Assembly: GCA_902729315.2 (NCBI GenBank)
Contig: LR746276.1
Coordinates: forward strand, 3,268,169 to 3,332,168
DNA length: 64,000 nucleotides
Direction of reading: 5' to 3'
Source of the DNA: Spirodela intermedia
Lineage: Eukaryota > Streptophyta > Magnoliopsida > Alismatales > Araceae
Shown: positions 41,291-53,600 of the stretch, one piece after another
Layout of the letters: each line of letters opens with the position of its first letter
Numbering within the stretch: position 1 is the stretch's first letter
Program-made: the position numbers and the translations under genes
The notes under the pieces: model-generated
The model's input: only the letters and a program-made list of their open reading frames with translations
Databases searched by the model: none
Told to the model about the DNA's origin: nothing

Positions 41291-42269
41291 GTTCAAGCCA
41301 TTCCCTTCTCTCTCTCTCTCTCTCTTGATGGATCTACTCTCTTTCTTTCCATCAATTGATGTCCTCTCTCTTGATCAATCTCTTCTCTCTCGTTCGTGAG
41401 AGTTATTTCTTCTCTCTCTCAGTTCACCCTTTTATTTTCTTATTTCTGTTAAATAGTGATAAAATATTAAAATCACCTTATATATTCACAAAGGATTAAT
41501 TAATCTCTCAATCTTCAACAGGAGACTTACCACTATACTAATATTTTATTAAGTATTAATTATAAATATTATTAGATAATAGGCATTTCAATACATAATA
41601 GTACTATTACCTCTAAATTGCACATCATAAATTATTGTAAAATGTAGGCTGATTTTTTTTTGACCCACACAAAAAAGACTAGTATGCCAGAGGTGCATAG
41701 GTGTTAAGATAATTTGACCTAAATTAACCAATGAGAGATTTGGACATGCCAGATGTGTATAAATCTTAGAACCTACGTTATATTTTCTCTCTTATTTATC
41801 TTCCATAATCTTCCTATTATGTTTAGGCATTTCTATTTCTTAGGGATGTTTTAATAAAATGCTCTTCTTATATAGGACAGTATTAACTACTTTTTAATTT
41901 CTTTTCGGATCATAAAATATTACCTCGTTTCTACTTCCTTCCAGAATGACATAAGAACTTCTTAAATAAAATAAGGAGACTATTTAAAATCAAAAAATGT
42001 GACAAATGAAGATAAAGTGAAAATTGAGATTTAGGCACATTTAAAATGTGACAAATGTATTATTTTGTAATTTTGAACTCAATTGAGGTCAAACATAGTC
42101 TTTACGCATATTGGACTTTTGGTACACATTAATTATATTGAAATTGGCTTCTATATCAATTTGAGGTAATGTGAGAATAGGCTTGTTTTATAGTTGATCA
42201 CGAAAGCAACCTTATATGTGTTAAGCAACTTTCGCAAAAACCATCTATCCTTCGAAATCCTCAATATAT
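41291..42269. other. AT-rich DNA between inverted LTR-like segments
   Basis: It contains a short CT repeat (about 41311-41328) and AT-rich sequence. A phrase beginning ATGCCAGA is repeated in diverged form near 41683 and 41746. No domain or gene is seen. Confidence 0.35.
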
Positions 42270-42690
42270 GTGATCAACTTTTATAATGTGGAAGCTGAAG
42301 ACACGTCATTCATCCTCGAAAAACGCACTCCACTGGTTCTCCTTTTACTCTGAATCCACAAGGTGCAGAGGATAGGTCCCAGAATCAATAACAGGTTCCC
42401 TGAGTCCACAGCGTCAACAGCAGAAGTAGAGAACTTCATGAGCGGAAAAGTCCCCAAAGCTATTATGCCTCTTGGGCTACAGGGGTTGCCTTTAAAGAGG
42501 CTAAAGAGTCTTGATTTCAGTGCCAAGATTAGAATTTAAAATGAAAGCTAAATTTGAAATCAAAATTTGGCTAAAATTTGAATTTTGGATGCAATTTGAA
42601 TTTCAAACGAAAAATTGAGTTTTGGATGAAATTTGAATTCAAACGAAAATTTGAATTTCAGATTAAATTTGAATTTCCAACGAATCTTTG
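42270..42690 (-). repeat. LTR-like segment, minus orientation
   Basis: The reverse complement repeats the motif order of 40925-41290: an AAATTTGAATTTC-rich part, TCTTGGCACTGAAATCAAGA, GTGGACTCAGGGAACC and TTGTGGATTCAGAG, ending near GTTGATCACA. The two segments form a diverged inverted pair about 1 kb apart. Confidence 0.5.
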
Positions 42691-43257
42691 ACTTTTCTGT
42701 GGCTAATAATATCATTCATTCATCATTTCAGTACTCTTCTGATGGCCTAAACGGCCTCCAAGTCTCCTGCATGTAATTCTCGAATTAACTTGTCATGCAA
42801 AGAAGTTCGAGGGATACATACCTGATTTTCTCGGGATAAGTAATCTTCAAGAATGTGAAATTTTTTAGATGGTTTTGCCTTGTTTGATAAGTAATCTATA
42901 CTTGTCTGCAGTTCTTATATAGGGGCAGAACTTAACTTTTATCTAATTAAAATAAAACTTCTATCTGCTGCATCTCTCTACTGAAAGTTTTTCCTTTTCA
43001 TGCATTCGGTGATAGGAGCCATAATTGAACTGAGATTTCGAATAAATCTTCTCTAAAAGATGCTAAGTCATGTAACTACCAACATCTAGTATCTTCTTCA
43101 GAATTTGCCAGTCGTTAATAGTTTCAAACTTTTTTCATCCACTTTGGTCCCATCTACCGTTACAATATATCTTTAAAAACTAAACTTGAAGTAAGAAATT
43201 TACATTCTTTGAAGTTGATAAATAAGTCATTTTATTGTAAAACAGTCAGTATAGATC
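42691..43257. other. Unassigned AT-rich DNA
   Basis: I see no open frame, repeat or domain here. It lies between an LTR-like segment and the 3' LTR of the minus-strand element, so it may be non-element host DNA or decayed element sequence. Confidence 0.3.
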
Positions 43258-43620
43258 TTAAAACATGATGATGTTCTTCCTTTGTGCTTGAATCCACAAA
43301 ACTTTAATCTTTGGAAAGAAATCTACCTCTGAATCATCAGATTCGGAGTTTTCAACCCTTGAATCCACAAGGGGGTCCCTGAATCCGAAACAAGGGGGAA
43401 AGGTTCTCACAGTGGAGAGAAATGATTCAACGAAAAAAAGTGAATACCTATGGTTACAATGGGGGCCTTTATATACGCCTAGAAACAAGGTTGAGCCCTC
43501 CTTAGAAGGAGGATCCTGACAGATCTGAGGGACAGAGTCTGACTAACTCTGAAATGACTTAAAACACATTCAGACAGATTAAGATCTTAAACAAATCCAT
43601 TAAAAATACTCTGAGATAAC
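43258..43620 (-). repeat. LTR of the decayed gypsy element
   Basis: It contains a minus-strand TATA box (TATATAAA at 43475-43468). Downstream is a region where the phrase GTGGATTCAAG recurs (near 43380 and 43290). The same layout is found at about 48337-48720 in every array copy. Exact ends could not be fixed because no clear TG..CA pair or target duplication stands out. Confidence 0.6.
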
Positions 43621-46300
43621 CTACAGCAGACTCTTACATTGAATGTAGGTGAAATACTCATATCTGGTGGAAGCTCAATAGGTATGCATTGACATTGATC
43701 TTCTGTAGAACTTGATATGGTCCATATTTCTTTGGCTGCAACTTGTTGTAGCCACCTGCAGAAATTGTGTATGGTCCATATTTCTTTTTTTATTTATCAT
43801 AAATGATTGTGAAATTGTGTATCACCCCTTCAAGAAGGGTGTTGATATTATATACCACATTTTTTGAAGCAATAAATCTGGTTCTTGGAACTTGTAATAA
43901 ATCTAATGGAATTTTTGGAGGAAAATAATATATCACTGAAAATAGAGATTTTTTAATCAAACGATTAATTATTGAGTTATATGCACAATCTGCTTGCGTC
44001 AAAGCATAATTACATTATTTTGGCTTTTTTCCTAAAATACAACGAATAAAATTACCCAGAGTTTATTCACAGCTTCAGTTTTGGTATCAGTTTGTAGGTG
44101 ACTAAAATCTCTATCAGAGGTAATTAACTCAGGAATTCCATATAATAATATTAATTCTCTTCAGAATCATATAATCAAATTATCAGAGGTGACTGGCTAC
44201 TTGACCTGCATCATTTCTCTTCTGACGTAATGAAGTGTTTGTGGCAGACCTATCATAAAATCCATTGAAATATCAGCCCATGGGTATTGTGGAAGAAGCA
44301 ATGGAGTGTATAGTCCAGTATTTTGACTTTGTGCTTTGTAGGTTTTACAAACCTTATATTACGAACAAAATTTTCTACATTTTTCTCTTTATATTCCTTT
44401 TTAACTGACAGTAAGATCTAGTCTCGACGTACAGTAATTTGAGGTTTAGTTTGTAGATTATCTCTCATTAGTTTAGTTAATATTCCTGACGTACAAATCA
44501 TAACTTTTTGAGAAAAATCATCGTCGTCTGTGTATAATTCCTTCAGATAATCAAATCCTGTCATTTCAGCATGCCAGTTCAGCAAACATTATTTTTTTCC
44601 ACTATAAGCACCTGCAAGTTGATTACGTTTCCCAAACTTAAGTCTAATAACAAAAGGAAAATATTGAATGAAATAGATAAAAAAATTATTCGCCCACATT
44701 CTTGCAACAGTACACCTGCAATGTAAACTACGGGTGCATCACATTCTACTTCAAAAAGTTGATCAAAATTTGGCAAGGCTAAAACAGAAGAAGAACATAA
44801 TTTCTCCTTAATAATGATAAAATTTTTACTACCTCCTTAAATCCGGTTAAAATGGCCCTTTTTCATACATGCAGTAACAGGAGACATTACTGAGCTAGAA
44901 TTGCGAATCAATTTTATATAAAATGATGTCAACCCATGAAAACTTTGAACCTAATGAATGGTAACTCTGACCTTTGCTAATTAACTTTGATACTATTTGC
45001 ACTTAGAACATATCTTAAAAATAACAAACTAAAAGTTATTAAAATGAATTTCTTCAAGTTAATACATAATTCATTCTGTCGTAATACATTGAACACTGAT
45101 ATTAGATTTTTCATGTATCCATCTTCTGTAGTACTGTAAATAGGAATGTCATCAAAATAAACGATAAAAACTTTACCAAAAAAAACTTTTAGATCCTGAT
45201 TCATCACTCTCATAAAGGTACTGGGGTTTTTGATCAACCGACAGGCATGACTAACCATTCATAAAGCCTGCCATAGTTTTAAAGGCACTCTTCCATTCAT
45301 GTCCGAACCAAATTCGGATTTGGTGATATCCGCTGTTTAAATCCTTTTTAAAAAAAGTTTAGAATCACAAAGAATATCAAACATGTCATCTAGGCTTTAA
45401 ATTTAAAATCAATAATTAATTATTATCTTGTTTATAGCTCCACTGTCAACACACATCCGTCAACTTTCATTTTTCTTTAAAACAAGTAAAGCAGGCACAG
45501 AGCATGGACTCATATTTTCTCTTATCATTCTATAATGGGGAGGGTTAGGCAGGCTTGCTCCTGGTATAAGGTGTATATGATGTAGAGAAGATGAGTAGAT
45601 AATTCTTAAATTACAGAAGATAAGTAGAGACTTTAAACAGCTTTAGGTAGCGCATGAGTAATATTGATATCTGAATTAGGTTTTTAAACAATAGCAAATT
45701 ATTGGTTGATGACCAATAATTTTCTTTTCTCCTTTTCTTATTTGCGAAAATCACTGCCTTGTATTTAAGCTGGACATTTTTTTTTGCCTATTCTATAGAA
45801 ACTATAAATATTTTCCTTGCCACAGTGTGCAGCATGAACATCACATTTTCTTGGCCTGCCTAATATCATGTGACAAGCATCAATGTCCACAACAACACAT
45901 TGTACTCCATCAGAATAAGTACTGTCAATTGAAAATTTGATTAGACATGTAAATTTCTGTTTCCTTCTTCATCCAATCAATTCAATATAGATGAGGGTGT
46001 GGACTTGTTTACAAACCTTATTTTTCAACACTTATAGAAGAGACAATGTTATCACTACTGCTACTATAATATATTATAAGTAAATGTGACAGTGCATCCC
46101 CGATATCAAATTAAATAAAATTTTCTTCGACCTTACCTTAAATTTCTGGTTCTTAAAATTCTCGTTCCTCCTCAATATAATCTGTTTACTGTGTCACGTT
46201 TTTAGACATATTTGATTTGTGTCCACTGTCTCCACACCTGCACCATTTAGGAAGCACATTAGGACTTGGGCAGAAGAATATGCTCCGGTCGATCTGACAG
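43258..46300 (-). mobile_element. Decayed Ty3/gypsy retrotransposon
   Basis: Read on the minus strand, this shows the gypsy order gag-PR-RT-RH-IN-LTR with many stops and shifts. There is a zinc-knuckle remnant near 46245-46200 (CGDSGHKSN), a protease-end motif near 45860 (MILGRPRKCDV), RT near 45530-44977 with the catalytic YFDD ([10 protein letters not shown]), an RNase H start near 44790 (FDQLFEVECDAP), and integrase from about 44370 ([14 protein letters not shown]) to 43790. The integrase follows RT/RH, which is gypsy rather than copia order. The 3' LTR lies at about 43258-43620. No reading frame is intact, so the element cannot encode its own proteins. Confidence 0.85.
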
Positions 46301-46419
46301 AACTTTGATAGGTTTCATGGCATAACATCCTTTTATATAAGGTTTATTCAAAATTTTAGTGCATGAAAGAGAACTTTTATTCTAATTATATTCACCCCTA
46401 TATAACTTAAATTCACCCC

Positions 46420-46869
46420 TATATTAGCACTGCCAAATTTTGATAAATTATTTGAAGTAAAATGCGACATCTTAAATTATTTTTATAGTTAATGCCAAAT
46501 ATGTACTATCGCAGAAATGGGGTCGAGTTGCTTTTTATAGTGAGAACATTAACAGGAAGCTGTATTATTCCTCGAACATCAGTTATGTACTCCTCGAACA
46601 TCTTTGCGTGAGAAGTATATTCCAGAATTAAATGCAGGAGGACCTGGGGGCCTCTTAAGCCATGACAAGACATTGAAAATGATGCAGGAATGATATAATT
46701 GGCCACATGTTAAGAAAAAAGTTGAAAGTTTTGTGCGGAGATGTCAAATTTGTCAAATTCATAAAGGCAGTTTGTCTAATTAAACTACCCATTTCAGATA
46801 AAGCATTGACTGATTTCTATGGATTTAATTTTAGGAGAAAATGGGACAAGGGAATCTCGTTTTCTTCAA
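46420..46869 (+). mobile_element. Plus-strand RNase H / integrase fragment
   Basis: On the plus strand 46425-46475 reads LPNFDKLFEVKCD, the RNase H start. 46620-46790 reads like the integrase zinc-binding segment (GGLLSHDKTLKMMQE ... RRCQICQIHKG, with the CxxC pair). The frame is broken by stops. It sits in opposite orientation to the neighbouring element, so the two are separate insertions or an inversion. Its right end is the left border of the tandem array. Confidence 0.7.
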
Positions 46870-47099
46870 ATGGGAGAAAATGAAGACGCTCTTCAAATCT
46901 CGTTTTCTTCCCTGAGACAAGGGAATATATCAGTTTCTGATTATGTAGAAGAATTTTATCATTAATCAGTTTCCGAGTCATATATGATTTCAAGATTTAA
47001 AGTTGATGTTGGATGGATAATTAAAGATAAAGTAACTTTACAATCATATTTCAAGCTTAATGACATCATAATGGCTGCAGAGGGTGCAAACCCTTGTTA

Positions 47100-48330
47100 G
47101 AGAAAGGAAAAATAAAGAATCGAAATTTTGTGGGTCAGAATTCAACTCTGCACCCAGAAATACGAAGATCTACTGTTGTTTCATTTACACCACATAATCT
47201 CCTTCTGCCCAAGCTGTACTAAGAAGAATCCTTATACTCCAATGTAACAAGAATGCCCAAGTTCGCTACCGGTGTGAAGAAAGTGGACACAAATCAAATA
47301 TCTGTCCTAAACGAGGTGACACGGTAAGCATTGTAGATTCTATTGAAGAGGAAAAGAAACATGAAGAATCAGAAATTGAAGGTGAGGTACCAGAAAATTT
47401 TATTGAATTTGATACTGGAGATGCAGTGTCACATTCACTTGTAGTTAGGAGATTGATGTATTCACCAAAAAGAAAAAATGACCCAGAGCGCCATAATATT
47501 TTCAGAACAAGGTGCACTGTGAATTCTAAGGTATGAGATATAATCATTGATAGTGGCAGTAGTGAGAACATTGTCTCGTTTGTGATGGTTAAAAAAATTA
47601 GGTTTTCAAACAAGCCGACAACCTCATCCATATCATCTTGGTTTGATCAAGAAGGAAATAGAAACTAAAGTTTCAGAATCCTGTCTTATCAAATTTTTCA
47701 TTGGCAAAACCTATTATGATGAAGTACAATGTGATCTTGTTGACTTGGATGCTTCATAAATGATATTAGGCAGGACATGGCAATTTGATGTTCATGCTAC
47801 ACACTGATGAGGAAAAATATTTATATTTTCTATAGAAATTGAAAAATTATTTTCGCTCAAATGCATGACAGTTTGATATTAACCAGATGGAATTTCTCAA
47901 AAAGTTTGATATTAAAACTGATTCAGATATCAAGATAGCCAACATGATACCAAAATCTGTTTAAAGTCTTTTATCAGAATTTTTTGAATTCAAGAATCAT
48001 CTAGTCATCTTCCACAAACGCGAGATGTACAACATCATATTGACTTTATACAAGGACCTAGTCTGTTTAACTTTCTACATTATAGGATGACTCCACAAGA
48101 AAATCAAATTCTTCAAGAACACAAGTATAGGAGTTATTATGTAAACGATTGATAAGAGAAAGTGTGAGCCGATATGTGTTTATACTAGAGCTATCAACAA
48201 GATAACAGTTAGGTATAGATGGCAAGATATGCTTTGTGGTTCGAATTTTTTTCGAAAGTTCATTTAGAGAAAAAATATCTGACGCAGAAGTAACGCAGAA
48301 GATAAACAAGATATGGGCTTCAATCTTCAA
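47100..48330 (+). pseudogene. Plus-strand gag end, protease and RT start in block A
   Basis: The plus strand carries a zinc-knuckle remnant at 47264-47305 (YRCEESGHKSNIC, first Cys replaced by Arg except in copy 3). It is followed by an in-frame stop (47534-47536), the aspartic protease motif DSGSS at 47549-47563, the protease end ILGRTWQFDV near 47764-47793, and an RT start (HHID near 48034; HYRMTP near 48080; RAINKITVRYR near 48184). The RT is cut by deletions and stops. The same features recur at +3,579 steps. Confidence 0.8.
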
Positions 48331-48336
48331 AGCTTA

Positions 48337-48720
48337 AATTTTGGGAAAGAAGCCGGCCTCTGAATCTATAAATTCGTAGTCTTAAACCCTGATTGAACCA
48401 CAAAGATATGTCCCTCTAAATCGATTAATTCAAAACTTGAATCTACAAGGTAGTGCCTGAATTCAAAAGCAAGGGAGAGGTCCTCACAGCGGAGAAAACT
48501 GATTGAACTAAAAAGATATGTCCATCTGGTTACTATGGAGGCTTTATATAGGCCTAGAAAGAAGGTTCGACACTCCTCAAAAGGAGGATTCTGAGAGATC
48601 TTAGGGATAGAATCTGAATAACTCTGAAATGACTTAACACAGACTCTGAAAAACTGTGATCTTAAACCAATCTTCTTAAAATTCTCTGACATGAGCTAAA
48701 GCAGACTCTGACAGTGAGAG
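48337..48720 (-). repeat. LTR-like part of block A
   Basis: It is related to 43258-43620: a minus-strand TATATAAA at 48550-48543, and downstream the phrases TTGTAGATTCAAG and ATAGATTCAGAGG. It lies where a 3' LTR is expected, just after the integrase end. It repeats at +3,579 steps, so five potential LTR promoters are present in the array. Confidence 0.6.
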
Positions 48721-49046
48721 ACCCTGAGTATATCTGAGGTACAGCATCTTTTGGGAATCGTTCTTTACGAAGATACACCATCACTTTGTCACCAACTTTA
48801 GATACCTTCTTTCTTCTTTTCTTATTTACTGCCGCTTTATATTTCTCATAATTGGTTGTAAGATTACGTATCACACCTTCATGAAGTGTTTTGATATGAT
48901 CTACCATATAATTTGCAGCAATACTAGTTCCAACTAGTCTTGGTACTTCTAATAAATCTAATTGAGTTCTCAGAGGAAAATAATATACCACTGAAAATCG
49001 AGATTGGTTAGTCGAACAATTAATCATCGAGTTATATCCAAAGTCT
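48700..49046 (-). pseudogene. Minus-strand integrase C-terminal fragment in block A
   Basis: Open from 49027 downward. It has SRFSVVYYFPLRTQLDLLEV, then a KYKAAVNKKRRKKVSKVGDK segment and VMVYLRKERFP, matching the C-terminal part of gypsy integrases. Its N-terminal side is cut off at 49046 where block B starts; only in the last copy does the integrase continue (63363 onward). It repeats at +3,579 steps. Confidence 0.85.
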
Positions 49047-49129
49047 GATTTTATAGTAACCTATTTCTAAGGTTTATAGTAAAACATTCTTCAAGTTCAG
49101 AAATTCAATCAAGAAATTCTTCTATTTTC

Positions 49130-49500
49130 AAAACTTTAATAAACTAGGCAAATCAATTTTAATTCGAAAATATCAGGAACCTCAGAACTTTCATTGTCAT
49201 TGATGTCGATACCTTTACCTCCTGACATCTTGTGATCAACTTTGATGTTGTGGAGTTTGTGCTCCAATGGTTGTCTTTTTGCTCTGAATCCACAGGCTAA
49301 ACAGGTCAGTACCCTTGAGTCCATAAAAGGTAATTCTAAATCCAAGAAATAAAGAACCGGTTCCCTCAGTCTACAGGGGTGCTGTAGTCTACCATCAGAA
49401 GAAAACTCAAAAAATTGTATTAAAAAAAAGGTAATTTGGCTCTCGGGCTCCAAGATTTGAATTTCTAATGAAATCTAAATTTGAACTCAATTTTGTTTGA
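49130..49500 (-). repeat. LTR/leader-like part of block B
   Basis: On the minus strand it repeats the motif order of 42270-42690: TTCAAATTTAGATTTCAT, TCTTGG, GTAGACTGAGGGAACC, CTGTGGATTCAGAG and GTTGATCACA. It then continues into an ATG (MSGGKGIDINDNESSEVPD). That frame is short and may be a gag start; it is also present at +3,579 steps. Confidence 0.5.
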
Positions 49501-49559
49501 ATCAAGAAGCAAAAAAAAGAGATAAAACTTGTTACATTTACCACTAAAACTTGTTACAT

Positions 49560-50180
49560 TTTCAAAACACGGTTCATATGTTCATTTTCCATAGTACAGT
49601 AAATAAGAATATCCTCAGACTTGTGCGTCATTTACCACTAAAAGGTGTTGGAACCTGATTCATCACTCTTATAAATGCAATAAGGGTGTTGGATAAGCCA
49701 AAAGCCATGATGAACCATTCATAAAGGCCTGCCCTAGTTTTTAAGGCAGTTTTACATTTCTAGCCGTGAAAAATTGACACTTTATATCAACTTCTATGAA
49801 AAATTTAGAACCACAAAATATATCTAACATGTCATCTAGCCGTGAAATTGGGAATATATACTTCACTGTTATCTTGTTGATGGTTTTGTGCAGTCGACAA
49901 ATATCTCCCAAGTAGAGCATGCGCTCATACTTTCTTGTGGAGTCATCCTATACTGGGAAAAGTGTAGCATTTCTCAACAACATGACATTACAATTCATCA
50001 CAATAAGTCTTATCAATTCATAACTTGATTAGACACATTTCTGAAACTGTAGTTTCTTTTTCATTCCTGTTCAAACAAATTTGATATAGATGAGGGTGTG
50101 GGTTTGTCTAAAAACTTAATGATTATATCAAGGATGAGACTTGGGTTTGTCTAAGCCCACTTATCCTAAATTTTGGCCAT
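49560..50180 (-). pseudogene. Minus-strand protease/RT fragment in block B
   Basis: The minus strand shows a protease-like remnant (DKPTPSSIS near 50125), RT motifs YRMTPQES near 49947 and FPISRLDDMLD near 49860-49830, and EDILIYC near 49615 where the catalytic DD box should be. There are many stops. Its orientation is opposite to the protease/RT in block A. Confidence 0.7.
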
Positions 50181-50298
50181 AAAGTGAAAACTGCAAGAAA
50201 AAGGTGACGAGGTAAATCTGCTTATATTGGTGATAATGATTCACCTGAAAGTTTTTCCTATCTGAAAATTAGATTTTTTGTTCTTTAAGACTAAATAG

Positions 50299-50690
50299 AT
50301 GAAAAAATATGATGACATTTGTGATACATTGAAAAACCTTTTGACAAGAATGAGTATATTAGAGGATCATTCACGTCCTCGTAAAGATCTGTACGAGGGG
50401 AGCAATCACTGACCACACGTAGGAGATGAGGCAAAGAACCGTACGATCATGGGAGAAAATGAAGACGCTCTTCAAATCTCGTTTTCTTCCCTGAGACAAG
50501 GGAATATATCAGTTTCTGATTATGTAGAAGAATTTTATCATTAATCAGTTTCCGAGTCATATATGATTTCAAGATTTAAAGTTGATGTTGGATGGATAAT
50601 TAAAGATAAAGTAACTTTACAATCATATTTCAAGCTTAATGACATCATAATGGCTGCAGAGGGTGCAAACCCTTGTTAGAGAAAGGAAAA
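50299..50690 (+). pseudogene. Plus-strand gag fragment spanning the B-A join
   Basis: An ATG at 50299 opens MKKYDDICDTLKNLLTRMSI. After one stop the frame crosses the B-A border into SLRQGNISVSDYVEEFYH and KVTLQSYFKLNDIIMAAEG, typical of gypsy gag. Its continuity across 50448/50449 shows that B-A is the original order. It is present in copies 2-5. Confidence 0.65.
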
Positions 50691-53600
50691 ATAAAGAATC
50701 GAAATTTTGTGGGTCAGAATTCAACTCTGCACCCAGAAATACGAAGATCTACTGTTGTTTCATTTACACCACATAATCTCCTTCTGCCCAAGCTGTACTA
50801 AGAAGAATCCTTATACTCCAATGTAACAAGAATGCCCAAGTTCGCTACCGGTGTGAAGAAAGTGGACACAAATCAAATATCTGTCCTAAACGAGGTGACA
50901 CGGTAAGCATTGTAGATTCTATTGAAGAGGAAAAGAAACATGAAGAATCAGAAATTGAAGGTGAGGTACCAGAAAATTTTATTGAATTTGATACTGGAGA
51001 TGCAGTGTCACATTCACTTGTAGTTAGGAGATTGATGTATTCACCAAAAAGAAAAAATGACCCAGAGCGCCATAATATTTTCAGAACAAGGTGCACTGTG
51101 AATTCTAAGGTATGAGATATAATCATTGATAGTGGCAGTAGTGAGAACATTGTCTCGTTTGTGATGGTTAAAAAAATTAGGTTTTCAAACAAGCCGACAA
51201 CCTCATCCATATCATCTTGGTTTGATCAAGAAGGAAATAGAAACTAAAGTTTCAGAATCCTGTCTTATCAAATTTTTCATTGGCAAAACCTATTATGATG
51301 AAGTACAATGTGATCTTGTTGACTTGGATGCTTCATAAATGATATTAGGCAGGACATGGCAATTTGATGTTCATGCTACACACTGATGAGGAAAAATATT
51401 TATATTTTCTATAGAAATTGAAAAATTATTTTCGCTCAAATGCATGACAGTTTGATATTAACCAGATGGAATTTCTCAAAAAGTTTGATATTAAAACTGA
51501 TTCAGATATCAAGATAGCCAACATGATACCAAAATCTGTTTAAAGTCTTTTATCAGAATTTTTTGAATTCAAGAATCATCTAGTCATCTTCCACAAACGC
51601 GAGATGTACAACATCATATTGACTTTATACAAGGACCTAGTCTGTTTAACTTTCTACATTATAGGATGACTCCACAAGAAAATCAAATTCTTCAAGAACA
51701 CAAGTATAGGAGTTATTATGTAAACGATTGATAAGAGAAAGTGTGAGCCGATATGTGTTTATACTAGAGCTATCAACAAGATAACAGTTAGGTATAGATG
51801 GCAAGATATGCTTTGTGGTTCGAATTTTTTTCGAAAGTTCATTTAGAGAAAAAATATCTGACGCAGAAGTAACGCAGAAGATAAACAAGATATGGGCTTC
51901 AATCTTCAAAGCTTAAATTTTGGGAAAGAAGCCGGCCTCTGAATCTATAAATTCGTAGTCTTAAACCCTGATTGAACCACAAAGATATGTCCCTCTAAAT
52001 CGATTAATTCAAAACTTGAATCTACAAGGTAGTGCCTGAATTCAAAAGCAAGGGAGAGGTCCTCACAGCGGAGAAAACTGATTGAACTAAAAAGATATGT
52101 CCATCTGGTTACTATGGAGGCTTTATATAGGCCTAGAAAGAAGGTTCGACACTCCTCAAAAGGAGGATTCTGAGAGATCTTAGGGATAGAATCTGAATAA
52201 CTCTGAAATGACTTAACACAGACTCTGAAAAACTGTGATCTTAAACCAATCTTCTTAAAATTCTCTGACATGAGCTAAAGCAGACTCTGACAGTGAGAGA
52301 CCCTGAGTATATCTGAGGTACAGCATCTTTTGGGAATCGTTCTTTACGAAGATACACCATCACTTTGTCACCAACTTTAGATACCTTCTTTCTTCTTTTC
52401 TTATTTACTGCCGCTTTATATTTCTCATAATTGGTTGTAAGATTACGTATCACACCTTCATGAAGTGTTTTGATATGATCTACCATATAATTTGCAGCAA
52501 TACTAGTTCCAACTAGTCTTGGTACTTCTAATAAATCTAATTGAGTTCTCAGAGGAAAATAATATACCACTGAAAATCGAGATTGGTTAGTCGAACAATT
52601 AATCATCGAGTTATATCCAAAGTCTGATTTTATAGTAACCTATTTCTAAGGTTTATAGTAAAACATTCTTCAAGTTCAGAAATTCAATCAAGAAATTCTT
52701 CTATTTTCAAAACTTTAATAAACTAGGCAAATCAATTTTAATTCGAAAATATCAGGAACCTCAGAACTTTCATTGTCATTGATGTCGATACCTTTACCTC
52801 CTGACATCTTGTGATCAACTTTGATGTTGTGGAGTTTGTGCTCCAATGGTTGTCTTTTTGCTCTGAATCCACAGGCTAAACAGGTCAGTACCCTTGAGTC
52901 CATAAAAGGTAATTCTAAATCCAAGAAATAAAGAACCGGTTCCCTCAGTCTACAGGGGTGCTGTAGTCTACCATCAGAAGAAAACTCAAAAAATTGTATT
53001 AAAAAAAAGGTAATTTGGCTCTCGGGCTCCAAGATTTGAATTTCTAATGAAATCTAAATTTGAACTCAATTTTGTTTGAATCAAGAAGCAAAAAAAAGAG
53101 ATAAAACTTGTTACATTTACCACTAAAACTTGTTACATTTTCAAAACACGGTTCATATGTTCATTTTCCATAGTACAGTAAATAAGAATATCCTCAGACT
53201 TGTGCGTCATTTACCACTAAAAGGTGTTGGAACCTGATTCATCACTCTTATAAATGCAATAAGGGTGTTGGATAAGCCAAAAGCCATGATGAACCATTCA
53301 TAAAGGCCTGCCCTAGTTTTTAAGGCAGTTTTACATTTCTAGCCGTGAAAAATTGACACTTTATATCAACTTCTATGAAAAATTTAGAACCACAAAATAT
53401 ATCTAACATGTCATCTAGCCGTGAAATTGGGAATATATACTTCACTGTTATCTTGTTGATGGTTTTGTGCAGTCGACAAATATCTCCCAAGTAGAGCATG
53501 CGCTCATACTTTCTTGTGGAGTCATCCTATACTGGGAAAAGTGTAGCATTTCTCAACAACATGACATTACAATTCATCACAATAAGTCTTATCAATTCAT

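Larger units (their letters stand above)
46870..50448. repeat. Array copy 1 (A+B)
   Basis: A full unit. Its left edge is a novel junction to the 46420-46869 fragment; later copies have gag-like DNA of block B at this edge instead. Confidence 0.95.

Noticed and set aside
47266-47631. 121-codon minus-strand frame repeated five times
   Set aside because: It is antisense to the gag zinc-knuckle/protease remnant on the plus strand. Its repetition reflects the array, not selection.
48067-48330. 87-codon minus-strand frame, repeated
   Set aside because: Antisense to the plus-strand RT start. No protein resemblance.
48366-48692. 108-codon minus-strand frame, repeated
   Set aside because: It lies in the LTR-like part; the translation has no family features.
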